Positions 57,094 through 64,000 of a stretch of DNA of 64,000 nt are shown here, piece after piece. Numbering within the stretch: position 1 is the stretch's first letter; each line of letters starts with the position of its first letter. The DNA is from Planctomycetaceae bacterium. Its GTDB lineage: Bacteria > Planctomycetota > Phycisphaerae > SM23-33. The DNA lies in assembly GCA_039680605.1 (NCBI GenBank), contig JBDKTA010000061.1, forward strand, positions 1 through 64,000. Direction: 5' to 3'. Position numbers and translations under genes: made by a program. The notes beneath the pieces were generated by a model. That model worked only from the letters and a program-made list of their open reading frames with translations, had not been told where the DNA came from and ran no database searches.

Positions 57094-58881
57094 CTACGTA
57101 ATCCGCGGCCGTCGTCTCACATCCGCCTTGGGTCTCTCCGTCGCCGCACGCAGTCGCTCTTCTTCGGAGGCGGGTGCCTGCTGCGCTTCCTGACGCGAGC
57201 GCTGGTAGCTGATGAAATCCATCGCCCCGCGCAGGGTGTCTTCAAAATTACCGCGGTGTTCGCCCGTGGCGATCAGGTCGGCCAGCAGGTTGCCCAGGTC
57301 GGCGATCTCGGCGCGGCAGGTGATCTGCTCGGGCGCCGTTACGCCCTCTGCCGCCGCCTGCCAGAGGCACTGGGCGATGCGGGCGAATGACGCATCAGTG
57401 AAGTCGCGCGGGCTGACGCGCTCGGCGGCGGTGTCGAACAGCTCGGGCTTATTCAGCAGCACCTCCAGCACGTGCCGCTGCGGGCGAAGCGTGCCCTCGA
57501 TCGCCGAGCCCGTCGTGGCCGGGGCGGCCCCCGAGCGGGCGGTGGGGCGCACCTGCCGCGACAGACGCCGCATCTCCTGCTGCAGCTCGGCTGGCGGAAT
57601 GTTCAGCAAATGCCCGATGTGCTGGGCGAGCTGGCTCTGCCGTACCGTGTCGATGGCTCCATACGCCTGCGACTGCGCCACCAGGCCCAGAAAGTTCTCC
57701 ACCAGCCGCCGCCGGTCGGCCAGGTTGCCCGTGGCTGTCTCAAGCTCAGCCTGACGCTTCTGCCAGACGTATTCCAGCGCATCGGGCGCGTTGGCCAGCA
57801 GCGTCTTGAACGCCTCGCCGCCCTCGGCCAGACAGTAGTCGCACGGGTCCTTGCCGGCTGGGATCGTCGCCACGCGCACGTGAACCTGCTGCGAGAGGAA
57901 GATTTCCATCGCCCGCTCAGCCGCGGCCGCCCCCGCCGCGTCGGCGTCGAACACCAGCACGACCTCGCTGGCGTATCGCGACAGCACGCGCACGTGCCGC
58001 TCGGTCAGCGACGTACCCAGCGTGGCCACCACGTTGCCCACGCCACACTGGTGGGGCATGATCGCGTCAAGATACCCCTCGACCACCACCGCCTGCTTGC
58101 TCGAAACGATCACCGGCCGAGCCCAGTTCAGGGCGTACAGGTTCGACGACTTGTCGAACACGATCGTCTCGGGGCTGTTGAGGTATTTGGCCTGTTCGTC
58201 GGCCGCCAGGGCGCGGCCGCCGAAGGCGATGATCTGATTGGTCGCATCATAGATCGGGAACGTCAGGCGGTTGCGGAAGCGGTCATAACAGCCGCCGCTC
58301 TCGCGCCGGGCTACCAAGCCCGCGGCCACAAGCTGCGCCTCGGTCACGCGCTGGTTGCGTGTGGCCTTGATCAGCGCGTCCCAGGCGTCGGGGGCAAAGC
58401 CGATCCCGAACCGATCGAGCGACTCGTCCGTCAGTCCGCGCTTGCGGGCGTACGCCAGCGCCGACTCGCCCATGGCCGTGTGCAGCGACTTGCGAAAGAA
58501 CTCCTGCGCCACGCCCATGACGCGCACCAGGTCGCTCTTGCCCAGCCCGTCCTGGGCGACGGGCTGACCGGGCGTCTGCACCGGCAGGGGGATGTTGGCC
58601 CGTTCAGCCAGCACGCGGACGGCGTCGGGGAACGTGATCTTCTCGTACATCATGACGAAGTTGAACGCCTGCCCGCCGGCCCCGCAGGCAAAGCATTTGA
58701 AGATCTGCTTAGCCGGCGAGACATTCATCGACGGGTGCTTGTCCTGATGGAACGGACAGAGCCCGACAAACTCCTTGCCCTTCTTGTGCAGGGCAACGTA
58801 CTGCCCGATCAGGTCCACGATGTCCGTGGCCTGTGCGACCTGGTCAATGAATTGTTGCGAGAACATCGCCATGAGGCACAT
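57094..58881 (-). CDS. dnaG: DNA primase
   Basis: Up to 595 residues; starts at MCLMAMFSQ, MAMFSQ or MFSQ are all plausible as no ribosome site decides. It synthesises RNA primers at the replication fork. CHC2 zinc domain: VGLCPFHQDKHPSMNVSP and KQIFKCFACGAGG (Cys42, His45, Cys63, Cys66 on the longest reading). Catalytic core: LVARRESGGCYDRFRNRLTF, IIAFGGRALAADEQAKYLNS, TOPRIM VVEGYLDAIMPHQCGVGNVV, EVVLVFDADAAGAAAAERAM. A DnaB-interaction-like helical C-terminus follows (LEVLLNKPELFDTAAERVSP). Length is normal. It follows RNase HI and zinc-ribbon genes on the same strand across a 465-bp repeat-filled gap. Confidence 0.96.
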   Translation of the reverse strand: MCLMAMFSQQFIDQVAQATDIVDLIGQYVALHKKGKEFVGLCPFHQDKHPSMNVSPAKQIFKCFACGAGGQAFNFVMMYEKITFPDAVRVLAERANIPLPVQTPGQPVAQDGLGKSDLVRVMGVAQEFFRKSLHTAMGESALAYARKRGLTDESLDRFGIGFAPDAWDALIKATRNQRVTEAQLVAAGLVARRESGGCYDRFRNRLTFPIYDATNQIIAFGGRALAADEQAKYLNSPETIVFDKSSNLYALNWARPVIVSSKQAVVVEGYLDAIMPHQCGVGNVVATLGTSLTERHVRVLSRYASEVVLVFDADAAGAAAAERAMEIFLSQQVHVRVATIPAGKDPCDYCLAEGGEAFKTLLANAPDALEYVWQKRQAELETATGNLADRRRLVENFLGLVAQSQAYGAIDTVRQSQLAQHIGHLLNIPPAELQQEMRRLSRQVRPTARSGAAPATTGSAIEGTLRPQRHVLEVLLNKPELFDTAAERVSPRDFTDASFARIAQCLWQAAAEGVTAPEQITCRAEIADLGNLLADLIATGEHRGNFEDTLRGAMDFISYQRSRQEAQQAPASEEERLRAATERPKADVRRRPRIT

Positions 58882-58948
58882 CGTAACCGAAAAACGGACA
58901 ACCTACCACAGAGGGAGAAGAAGCACGGATGGGTGGATGACTGGATGA

Positions 58949-58982
58949 TTGGAAGAATGGAAGAATGGAAGAATGGAAGAAG
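58949..58982. repeat. GGAAGAAT 8-nt tandem array
   Basis: Four near-perfect copies of GGAAGAAT (58949-58982), preceded by GGATGACTGGATGATT, upstream of dnaG. No complementary arm nearby; related to the arms at 22279-22377. Confidence 0.9.
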
Positions 58983-59029
58983 GTCGCTCGTTAGCGGCGG
59001 GGCTTGCCCCGCGCGTCTTCCGGCAGGAG

Positions 59030-59345
59030 ACTCACCGCAGAGGTCGCAAAGAACGCGGAGAAGAGAGAATGAATCGAGGGAAGTCCGGGTGCCATGGCGG
59101 CCGTTTTCAAGCCGCCATGTCTTCGCCCCGTCAGGGGCGACAGAAATCACAAGAGAGTCCTGCAATGATGGAGGCGCAGGGGGGCGAACCCAAGCATAGA
59201 ACCGCGGTGATAACAACCGCGTCGAGCATATTAGCTTCGCCAGAGGCTACGCAGGACAAGAGCTCGACCGCCAACGTGGCGCATCGGTGTTTCTCCCCGT
59301 CTCTCATCTTCTTCCTCTGCGGTCTCTGCGACCTCGGCGGTGAAA
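59030..59345. repeat. Inverted pair of 9-nt arrays abutting the RNase H stop
   Basis: Left arm about 59030-59066 (GACTCACCGCAGAGGTCGC then AAAGAACGCGGAG) and right arm about 59309-59345 (TTCTTCCTCTGCGGTCTCTG then CGACCTCGGCGGTGAA) are complementary in the CGCAGAGNN family. The right arm ends 1 nt before the RNase HI stop codon. Interior 240 bp contains GCCATGGCGGCCG and remnants related to other arms (CTCGACCGCCAACG) but no gene. Confidence 0.88.
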
Positions 59346-59346
59346 A

Positions 59347-59811
59347 CTACAGGACGTCGCCGACGTTCTTTTTGAAATCCAGCGCGCGGTTGACCAGGTC
59401 GTCGGCTTCGGTGTTCTGCTCTCGGCGGACGTGGCGGTATTCTACGTGTTTGAATTGCTCGGCCAGTGCGCCGGCCTGTTCGAACAGGGGGCGCAGGCCG
59501 GCGTTCTTGACCCGGTAGCGGCCGGTCATCTGGCGGACCATCAGCTCCGAGTCGCTCAACACCAGGACCTTTTGTGCGCCGAGCTTGGCGGCGGTCTTGA
59601 AGGCGTTGAGCAGGCCCTGGTATTCGGCGATGTTGTTGGTGGCGTGTCCGATGAAGATTCCGGCTTTGTAGATGGCTTTGCCGGTGGCGGCGTCTTTGAT
59701 GACGACTCCGGCGGCGGCCGGTCCGGGGTTGCCTCGGGCGCCGCCGTCGATGCAGGCGATCACGTCCGGGTGCAGGGGTGGGGTGGCGGCGGGGGATGCA
59801 TCGGGGGCCAT
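59347..59811 (-). CDS. RNase HI family ribonuclease
   Basis: 154 residues from MAPDASPAATPPLHPDVIAC (GAGGCAGG before the ATG). RNase H fold with the acidic catalytic residues: Asp in IACIDGGARGNPGPAAAGVV, Glu in NNIAEYQGLLNAF, Asp in KVLVLSDSELMVRQMTGRY, and Asp in EQNTEADDLVNRAL. It hydrolyses the RNA strand of RNA-DNA hybrids, so it may clear primers or R-loops. The short helical variant (no basic protrusion) is the RnhA-like type common in PVC bacteria. Only 10 bp separate it from the zinc-ribbon protein gene upstream, indicating an operon. Confidence 0.92.
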   Translation of the reverse strand: MAPDASPAATPPLHPDVIACIDGGARGNPGPAAAGVVIKDAATGKAIYKAGIFIGHATNNIAEYQGLLNAFKTAAKLGAQKVLVLSDSELMVRQMTGRYRVKNAGLRPLFEQAGALAEQFKHVEYRHVRREQNTEADDLVNRALDFKKNVGDVL

Positions 59812-59821
59812 AGAACCTGCC

Positions 59822-60574
59822 TCAGGCCTTGGTGGCTTTTTCGGCCTGTTCCTGCAGGTAGAGGATTCGCCCGCAGTTGTCGCAGGTTCGGATCTGGTCG
59901 CGGACGCGCAGGGCGTTGACGTGCTCGGCTCGCAGGCCCATAAAGCAGCCGCCGCAGACATACGTATGCGGCGGTTTCTTTCCGTGGATCTCGATGACGG
60001 CCATCGCCTCGCCCTCGTACCTTCCGACGACGCGGTTGAAGAGGTTGAGGGCCTCGGGTTCCACATCGCCGGCCAAGGCGTCGCGTTTGGCGAGCAGTTC
60101 GCTCTCCATGGCCGAGAGGCGTTCGATTTCTTCGGCGCTGGCCTGGCGGATCTGTTCGAGCCGGGTCTGGGCGGCGGCGAGGGCTTCCTTGGCCTTGTCG
60201 ACTTCGCCCTTGCTGCTTTCCATCTGGCTCATGACGGCCAAGGCTTCTTCTTCGAGCTTGGCGTTGTCGGCCTTGAAGGTGTTGATCTCGGTCAGGACGG
60301 CGGCGTATTCTTTATTGGTCTTTGCGGTGTTGAGGTTTGCCCGCAGCTTGGCGACGTGCTCTTCCTTGGTCTTGAGGTCGAGGTCGAGCTGGTCGGCGCG
60401 TTTGAGGCGGTTGATGTGCTGCTGGTTCTGGAGGTCGAGGGTCTGTTGGGCCTGATCGATCTTGCGTTGCTGGATGGCCACGGCGTTGTGCTGCACCCGC
60501 AGTCTGCTTCGGACATGAGCCAAGTCGCGTTCGACCGTTTGAAGCTTGAGCAGTCCTGCCAGCGTTTGCGCCAT
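59822..60574 (-). CDS. Coiled-coil protein with C-terminal C4 zinc ribbon
   Basis: 250 residues from MAQTLAGLLKLQTVERDLAH. Residues about 5-180 are a long coiled coil with heptad hydrophobics (LQTVERDLAHVRSRLRVQHN ... KLRANLNTAKTNKEYAAVLT), and a zinc ribbon closes the protein: YVCGGCFMGLRAEHVNALRV and RTCDNCGRILYL. This is the widespread 'C4-type zinc ribbon domain' family (CT398-like) found in many bacteria; binding partners in chlamydiae link it to secretion and sigma-54, but its general role is not settled. It is the first gene of a unit with RNase HI. Confidence 0.9.
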   Translation of the reverse strand: MAQTLAGLLKLQTVERDLAHVRSRLRVQHNAVAIQQRKIDQAQQTLDLQNQQHINRLKRADQLDLDLKTKEEHVAKLRANLNTAKTNKEYAAVLTEINTFKADNAKLEEEALAVMSQMESSKGEVDKAKEALAAAQTRLEQIRQASAEEIERLSAMESELLAKRDALAGDVEPEALNLFNRVVGRYEGEAMAVIEIHGKKPPHTYVCGGCFMGLRAEHVNALRVRDQIRTCDNCGRILYLQEQAEKATKA

Positions 60575-60660
60575 TGTCAAAGAGCCCTCATTCGCTATCG
60601 TATAAAGCGGAACCGCAGGAGTATCACGCGCGGAGGCGCGGAGTTCAAGCGATTTCGCAA

Positions 60661-60710
60661 AAACTGGGAACCGGGAACCGGGAAGCGGGAACTGGGAACT
60701 GGGAACCGGA
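60661..60710. repeat. GGGAACC heptamer array
   Basis: Six to seven copies of GGGAACC/GGGAACT/GGGAAGC in the divergent gap between the zinc-ribbon gene and mnmE, ending 21 nt before the mnmE start. Same style as the other heptamer arrays, single arm only. Confidence 0.9.
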
Positions 60711-60731
60711 TTGTAGCTGAGAGCTGAGAGC

Positions 60732-62138
60732 ATGCATACCACCGACGACACGATTGTGGCGATTTCATCCGCGGCCGGCAGCGGACCGCGGGCGATCGTG
60801 CGCCTCAGCGGACCGGCGGCGCTGCTGCTGGCGGGGCGGGTGTTCACAGGGTTTGATGACGCGTCACCGCAGGCGATGAGCGGGTTCACCAGCAGCGAGG
60901 GAATCGTCCGCATCGGCGGCGGCGCGATCGAACTGCCCGCGCGCCTGTACGTGTTCCGCGCTCCGCGAAGCTACACGCGACAGGACGTCGCCGAGCTGCA
61001 CATCCCCGGCGCCCCCGCGTGCGCCGCGGCGCTCGAGGCGGACCTGATCGCCGCGGGCGCCCGCTTGGCCGAGGCGGGCGAGTTCACCGCTCGAGCCTTC
61101 TTCTCCGGGCGCATCGACCTTTCGGCCGCCCAGGGCGTGGCGGATATCATCAACGCCGCCGACGAGGCGCAGGTGCGGTCGGCGGCCGCGGCCATCGGCG
61201 GGCGGATCTATGAACTGTGCAGAGAGCTTTCGGCGGAGCTGGTCGAGTCGCTGGCGACGGTGGAGGCGTCGATCGACCTGGCGGAGGAGGGTCTGGACCT
61301 GGAGAGCCCCGGACGATTGGCGAGGCGGTTGGGCGATCTGGCGGCGAAGGTCGACCGCGTACTGTCGGGGGCGGCCGGCGTCAGCGAGAGCGCGCAGTGC
61401 CCGCGCGTGGTGCTGGCCGGGGCGCCCAACGCAGGCAAGAGCTCCCTGCTCAATGCCCTGACGGGAACCTCGCGAGCCATCGTGTCAGCGACCGCCGGGA
61501 CCACGCGAGACGTGCTCAGCGCGTCGATGACGCTGGGCGGCTGGCCGGTGATGATCCAGGATGCCGCCGGACTGACCGGCGCCGCAGACGCGATCGCCCT
61601 GGCGGCAGACAACGCCGCCCGCCGCGCGGTGGCGGCCGCCGATGTGGTGGTGCTGGTGGTGGACGCCTCGGTTGCCGATCCCGCCCGCGACGCGGAAATT
61701 GTTGAAACCATTCGCGCCGCCAACGCGCGCTGTGCGATGCTGACGGTCATCAATAAGGCAGACCTTGCCAACGATGTCAGGGACATGGCGGCTGAACAAC
61801 GGCCTCCATGGCACCCGGCGGTCGAGACGTGCGCCCTGACGGGGGCGGGGGTGGAGCAGCTCAAGGCGCGTCTGGGCGAGGTGCTGCACCTGTCGGTTGC
61901 GCGCAGCGGGCAGGCGCTGGGGCTGCACCAGCGCCAGCGGCGGAGCCTGGAGTCAGCGGCGGCGGCCGCCCGGGCGGCGGAGGCGCTGCTGTCAGTTGCC
62001 GCCGAGGTGGCGGACGTGGCGGAGCTGGCGGCCGTCGAGCTTCGCGAGGCGCTGGGCGCAGTGGGCGCCGTCAGCGGACAGGTGGTGACCGAAGACGTGC
62101 TGGGCGCCATCTTCTCGCGATTCTGTGTGGGCAAATAG
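60732..62138 (+). CDS. mnmE: tRNA uridine-5-carboxymethylaminomethyl modification GTPase
   Basis: 468 residues. With MnmG it installs the cmnm5 group on wobble U34 of several tRNAs. N-terminal tetrahydrofolate-binding domain (TIVAISSAAGSGPRAIVRLS; YTRQDVAELHIPG), helical domain (IDLSAAQGVADIINAADEAQ), and inserted G domain: G1 GAPNAGKSS at 230-238, G2 TTRDVL at 257-262, G3 DAAG at 277-280 (canonical DTAG altered), G4 NKAD. The C-terminus FCVGK keeps the catalytic Cys of the F-C-I-G-K motif. Length is normal. Confidence 0.97.
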   Translation: MHTTDDTIVAISSAAGSGPRAIVRLSGPAALLLAGRVFTGFDDASPQAMSGFTSSEGIVRIGGGAIELPARLYVFRAPRSYTRQDVAELHIPGAPACAAALEADLIAAGARLAEAGEFTARAFFSGRIDLSAAQGVADIINAADEAQVRSAAAAIGGRIYELCRELSAELVESLATVEASIDLAEEGLDLESPGRLARRLGDLAAKVDRVLSGAAGVSESAQCPRVVLAGAPNAGKSSLLNALTGTSRAIVSATAGTTRDVLSASMTLGGWPVMIQDAAGLTGAADAIALAADNAARRAVAAADVVVLVVDASVADPARDAEIVETIRAANARCAMLTVINKADLANDVRDMAAEQRPPWHPAVETCALTGAGVEQLKARLGEVLHLSVARSGQALGLHQRQRRSLESAAAAARAAEALLSVAAEVADVAELAAVELREALGAVGAVSGQVVTEDVLGAIFSRFCVGK

Positions 62139-62188
62139 CATGTATGGGTGCGGGCACCGGCCGGCGGCGAAAGCGGTACGGGCTACAC

Positions 62189-62239
62189 CACAATTGTACT
62201 TTCCTTGCACTTTGTTGTACTTTTCACAGCGGTTTCGCG
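62189..62239 (-). repeat. 50-bp dispersed repeat, copy 2
   Basis: Reverse complement of 15079-15128 with a few differences; core CCTTGCACTTTGTTGTACTT is unchanged. It lies 50 nt after the mnmE stop. Confidence 0.85.
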
Positions 62240-62328
62240 TGCCTGCTCCTTAATTGTGGTATACGTAGACCCAAATAGTCTGTCCATCGGCCCACCTCCG
62301 TAATGTCTGTAAGTCTTTTCATTCAAAA

Positions 62329-62363
62329 GACTTCTGCGACATCCGCGATCTCCGCGGTGAAAT
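62329..62363. repeat. Single arm of the 9-nt CGCAGAGNN family
   Basis: CTTCTGCGACATCCGCGATC then TCCGCGGTGAA matches the right arm of 43481-43513 and 59309-59345. No left arm is present in the 266-bp gap after mnmE, so this copy is solitary. Confidence 0.8.
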
Positions 62364-62404
62364 GTCCTGGCTAACTAAATGGGCAATTTGCAGCCGGAGG
62401 GTTA

Positions 62405-62947
62405 TCACATGCCTTTAGCGTGATAGACGGCTTCGAGCACGAGCTTGTGTACCTCGAGCGGGCGGGCGATGTGGGCCCAGGCCGGTTGCTTATCGTCGGC
62501 GTCGCTGAGCACCAGCGTCAGCGAGGCGATCCCCAGCAGCTTCTCCGCCCGCGAGGCCGTCAACTGAACCTGGCTGACGCGGCGCAGTTCCCATCCGACG
62601 ACATCGAGCTTGCGCATCGAGTAAATCCGCAGCATGCGGCGGTTGGTCAGCACGTACATGCGCCCGAGCCACCCGATGCACGCCACCGTCAGAAAGACGC
62701 CCGCCAGCACCACGCACGCCGGAAACAGCACCTGGGCGCCCCAGTTCCTGCCCACGAACCCGTCGACGATGCTCGATATCACCAGCGCCAACGCCGCCAC
62801 CAGCAGCATCGGCCACGATGTCAGCAGGATGTACCACCCGCTGGGCTTGATCGCCAGCAGGATCAACTCGCCGTCCTGCAGGACGCCAGCCGGAATGATC
62901 GGCTGGGCGACCGCTTCGAGTTCGGTAGGTTGTGCCGAACCGGTCAT
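62405..62947 (-). CDS. Membrane protein with bacterial PH domain
   Basis: 180 residues. Two transmembrane helices (WYILLTSWPMLLVAALALVI and VLFPACVVLAGVFLTVACIG) followed by a cytoplasmic PH-like domain of the bPH2/YdbT-type: GRMYVLTNRRMLRIYSMRKL, VVGWELRRVSQVQLTASRAE, KLLGIASLTLVLSDADDKQ, and the terminal helix ARPLEVHKLVLEAVYHA. The 'Y-x-L-T-N-x-R' signature is diagnostic. Function unknown; proteins of this type bind membranes or scaffolds. Its start overlaps the HPRT stop by ATGA, so the two are translationally coupled. Confidence 0.85.
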   Translation of the reverse strand: MTGSAQPTELEAVAQPIIPAGVLQDGELILLAIKPSGWYILLTSWPMLLVAALALVISSIVDGFVGRNWGAQVLFPACVVLAGVFLTVACIGWLGRMYVLTNRRMLRIYSMRKLDVVGWELRRVSQVQLTASRAEKLLGIASLTLVLSDADDKQPAWAHIARPLEVHKLVLEAVYHAKGM

Positions 62948-63561
62948 GGTCGGTCCTTGTTGTTGGAAATCTCAAGCACGCGGATGTCCGGCAGGTTGCG
63001 GAACCGGTTGTCGTAATCGAGCCCGTATCCGACGACAAACCGATCGGGCACGTCAAATCCAATCATATCCGCGGCAAAGACGCACCGACCGTCGTGGCGT
63101 CGCTTGCGAAGCAGCACGCACGACGCCAGCGACAGCGGCCGGCGCCGCCGCAGTCGGGCGACAACAGCCTTGAGCGTCGCGCCGCTATCGAGAATATCGT
63201 CCAGCACCAGCACGTTTCTGTCGGTCAATCCCCCCGGGACCGCCGAGCAGACGACCCGCCCGATCGGCCGCGTCGCGGGCCCCGGATACGACGAGGCCTC
63301 GATCGTCATCACATGCACGGGCGTCTTGAGGCGGCGGATCAGGTCCGCCGCCAGCACCAGTGCCCCCGTCAGCACCACCACCAGCGTCAATTCCTGACCG
63401 CCGAAGCGCGCGTCGATGGCCGCTGCCAGTTCGCCCACGCGCCGGGCGATGCGCCGGCGCGAGACCACGACCGCCCCCGTCGCCGCGATGCTGGGCCGCC
63501 TGCCGACAGCAGTTCCGGATGGGGTGGAGTTGCCACGCGCGAAAGTCGCCATGAGCAGCAT
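62944..63561 (-). CDS. hpt: Hypoxanthine phosphoribosyltransferase
   Basis: 205 residues on the longest reading; starts at MLLMATFARG or MATFARG (63552) cannot be separated. It salvages hypoxanthine or guanine to IMP or GMP with PRPP. Landmarks: VVVSRRRIARRVGELAAAID at the N-terminus, LVVVLTGALVLAADLIRRL, the PRPP-binding loop VLVLDDILDSGATLKAVVAR and the C-terminal FDVPDRFVVGYGLDYDNRFR then NLPDIRVLE, the hallmark HPRT ending. The long N-terminal extension of about 25 residues is unusual and may mean that translation begins further in. Coupled to the PH-domain gene downstream. Confidence 0.93.
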   Translation of the reverse strand: MLLMATFARGNSTPSGTAVGRRPSIAATGAVVVSRRRIARRVGELAAAIDARFGGQELTLVVVLTGALVLAADLIRRLKTPVHVMTIEASSYPGPATRPIGRVVCSAVPGGLTDRNVLVLDDILDSGATLKAVVARLRRRRPLSLASCVLLRKRRHDGRCVFAADMIGFDVPDRFVVGYGLDYDNRFRNLPDIRVLEISNNKDRP

Positions 63562-63604
63562 GATAAAGCGCGCAAGGAATCATTTCAATCGCCGCGGAGA
63601 GCCG

Positions 63605-63721
63605 GTGCCGTGGCGCGCAGGCCCGAAGGGCCGGAGAGCCACGATCCCCGATTTTAAACATGCAGTGAAATGTTGCTCACTTCGTGGCTCTCCGGGCCTG
63701 CGGCCCTGCGCGCCACGGCAC
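63605..63721. repeat. Long inverted repeat with hairpin arms
   Basis: Arms of about 39 nt (63605-63643 and 63682-63721, GTGCCGTGGCGCGCAGG...GAGAGCCACGA) surround a 38-nt spacer. Each arm contains its own hairpin, GGCCC/GGGCC in the left and GGGCC/GGCCC in the right, again exchanged but paired. It lies between hpt and the next plus-strand gene. Confidence 0.92.
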
Positions 63722-63783
63722 CCGCCCCAGGCACCGGCCATTATGGCACCCGGCGTGAGCGGGATGGCCGTCGGGTTTTTCTT

Positions 63784-63811
63784 TTGCAGCCGCATGTGGC
63801 GTGTATATGAT
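63784..63811 (+). promoter_or_regulatory. Candidate sigma-70-type promoter
   Basis: TTGCAG (63784-63789), 16-nt spacer, TATGAT (63806-63811), 60 nt upstream of the secreted protein gene at 63872. A consensus-like match in a GC-rich genome. Confidence 0.45.
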
Positions 63812-63871
63812 ATTTGAGATTCCGTCTTCACATACCCAAAACCTTGGGAAATCGCGACAAAGGAGCCAAAG

Positions 63872-64000
63872 ATGTCGACTGCGAAAAAAGTGCCGTGCGT
63901 TCTGGTTCTGGCCGTCCTGCTCACCGCCGTGGCAGGCTATGCCCAGGATGCCCCTGCCCCGGCGCCTGCGCCCAAACCCAAGGCCGAACCGGTTCTCGGT
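63872..64000 (+). CDS. Secreted protein, N-terminal part (runs off window)
   Basis: The ATG at 63872 is preceded by AAAGGAG. The first 43 residues are MSTAKKVPCVLVLAVLLTAV then AGYAQDAPAPAPAPKPKAEP, i.e. a signal peptide cleaved near GYAQD followed by a Pro/Ala-rich linker. The frame is open to the window end. Nothing more can be said of its function. Confidence 0.8.
   Translation, partial: MSTAKKVPCVLVLAVLLTAVAGYAQDAPAPAPAPKPKAEPVLG

Noticed and set aside
61808-62278. Plus-strand frame overlapping the end of mnmE
   Set aside because: Out-of-frame shadow of mnmE running into the 50-bp repeat.

Overview
The window is a GC-rich chromosomal segment of a free-living heterotrophic bacterium. I infer Planctomycetota, most likely class Phycisphaerae. 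The reasons are three PEP-CTERM secreted proteins, paired LamG-fold secreted proteins, two glycoside hydrolase family 51-type proteins and one family 31 enzyme, two uroporphyrinogen-decarboxylase-like proteins, several ECF sigma/anti-sigma pairs, and an unusual density of palindromic intergenic repeats of the kind seen in PVC-group genomes. This assignment rests on gene content, not on a marker-gene match.

Layout. 1-4.2 kb: the 5' end of an IS630-type transposase runs off the left edge, then a lone PstS-like phosphate-binding protein, an aldo/keto reductase and a sialate O-acetylesterase, all on the minus strand. 4.4-6.6 kb: an SDR oxidoreductase and a three-gene ECF sigma / small membrane protein / membrane-anchored periplasmic helical protein operon. 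7.2-11.7 kb: a tyrosine-rich small secreted protein, then a second ECF operon (sigma, membrane anti-sigma, secreted unknown, CsgG-like) with ATGA overlaps. 11.7-14.7 kb: a cluster of small lipoproteins and secreted unknowns with dispersed repeats. 15.3-18.5 kb: a 1,089-residue secreted protein with two CsgG-like modules and a propeller-like C-terminus. 18.7-27.8 kb: a catabolic stretch (URO-D-like protein, esterase, MDR dehydrogenase, GH51-like, GH31). 28-36.2 kb: membrane and transglutaminase-like proteins, then a 2,018-residue PEP-CTERM protein with an N-terminal cysteine-peptidase-like domain and dozens of T5SS/PEP-CTERM-associated repeats. 37.1-38.2 kb: an MNT/HEPN toxin-antitoxin module flanked by remnants of one ribbon-helix-helix gene. 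39.6-48.7 kb: GH51 arabinofuranosidase, two paralogous LamG proteins, two PEP-CTERM proteins, a second URO-D-like protein and tRNA-Ile2(CAU). 49.2-52.6 kb: a regulatory island (sigma-region-4-only protein, receiver, histidine kinase, two sigma-70 family proteins). 52.9-56.9 kb: an LplT-like MFS transporter translationally coupled to a PlsC-ACP-acyl ligase fusion. 57.1-63.6 kb: housekeeping genes (dnaG, RNase HI family, zinc-ribbon coiled-coil protein, mnmE, PH-domain protein, hypoxanthine phosphoribosyltransferase). A secreted protein begins at the right edge.

The most unusual signal is not a gene. Many intergenic regions carry inverted pairs of short tandem arrays (unit 6, 7, 8 or 9 nt) or of hairpins, and most of these begin within about 20 nt of a stop codon. 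Where genes converge, each arm is anchored to one of the two stops. Several copies show compensatory changes that preserve hairpin pairing, and a 222-223 bp cassette of eight ordered hairpins occurs twice in opposite orientation. The pattern suggests a family of structured 3'-end elements that may act as bidirectional terminators or as mobile non-coding elements.
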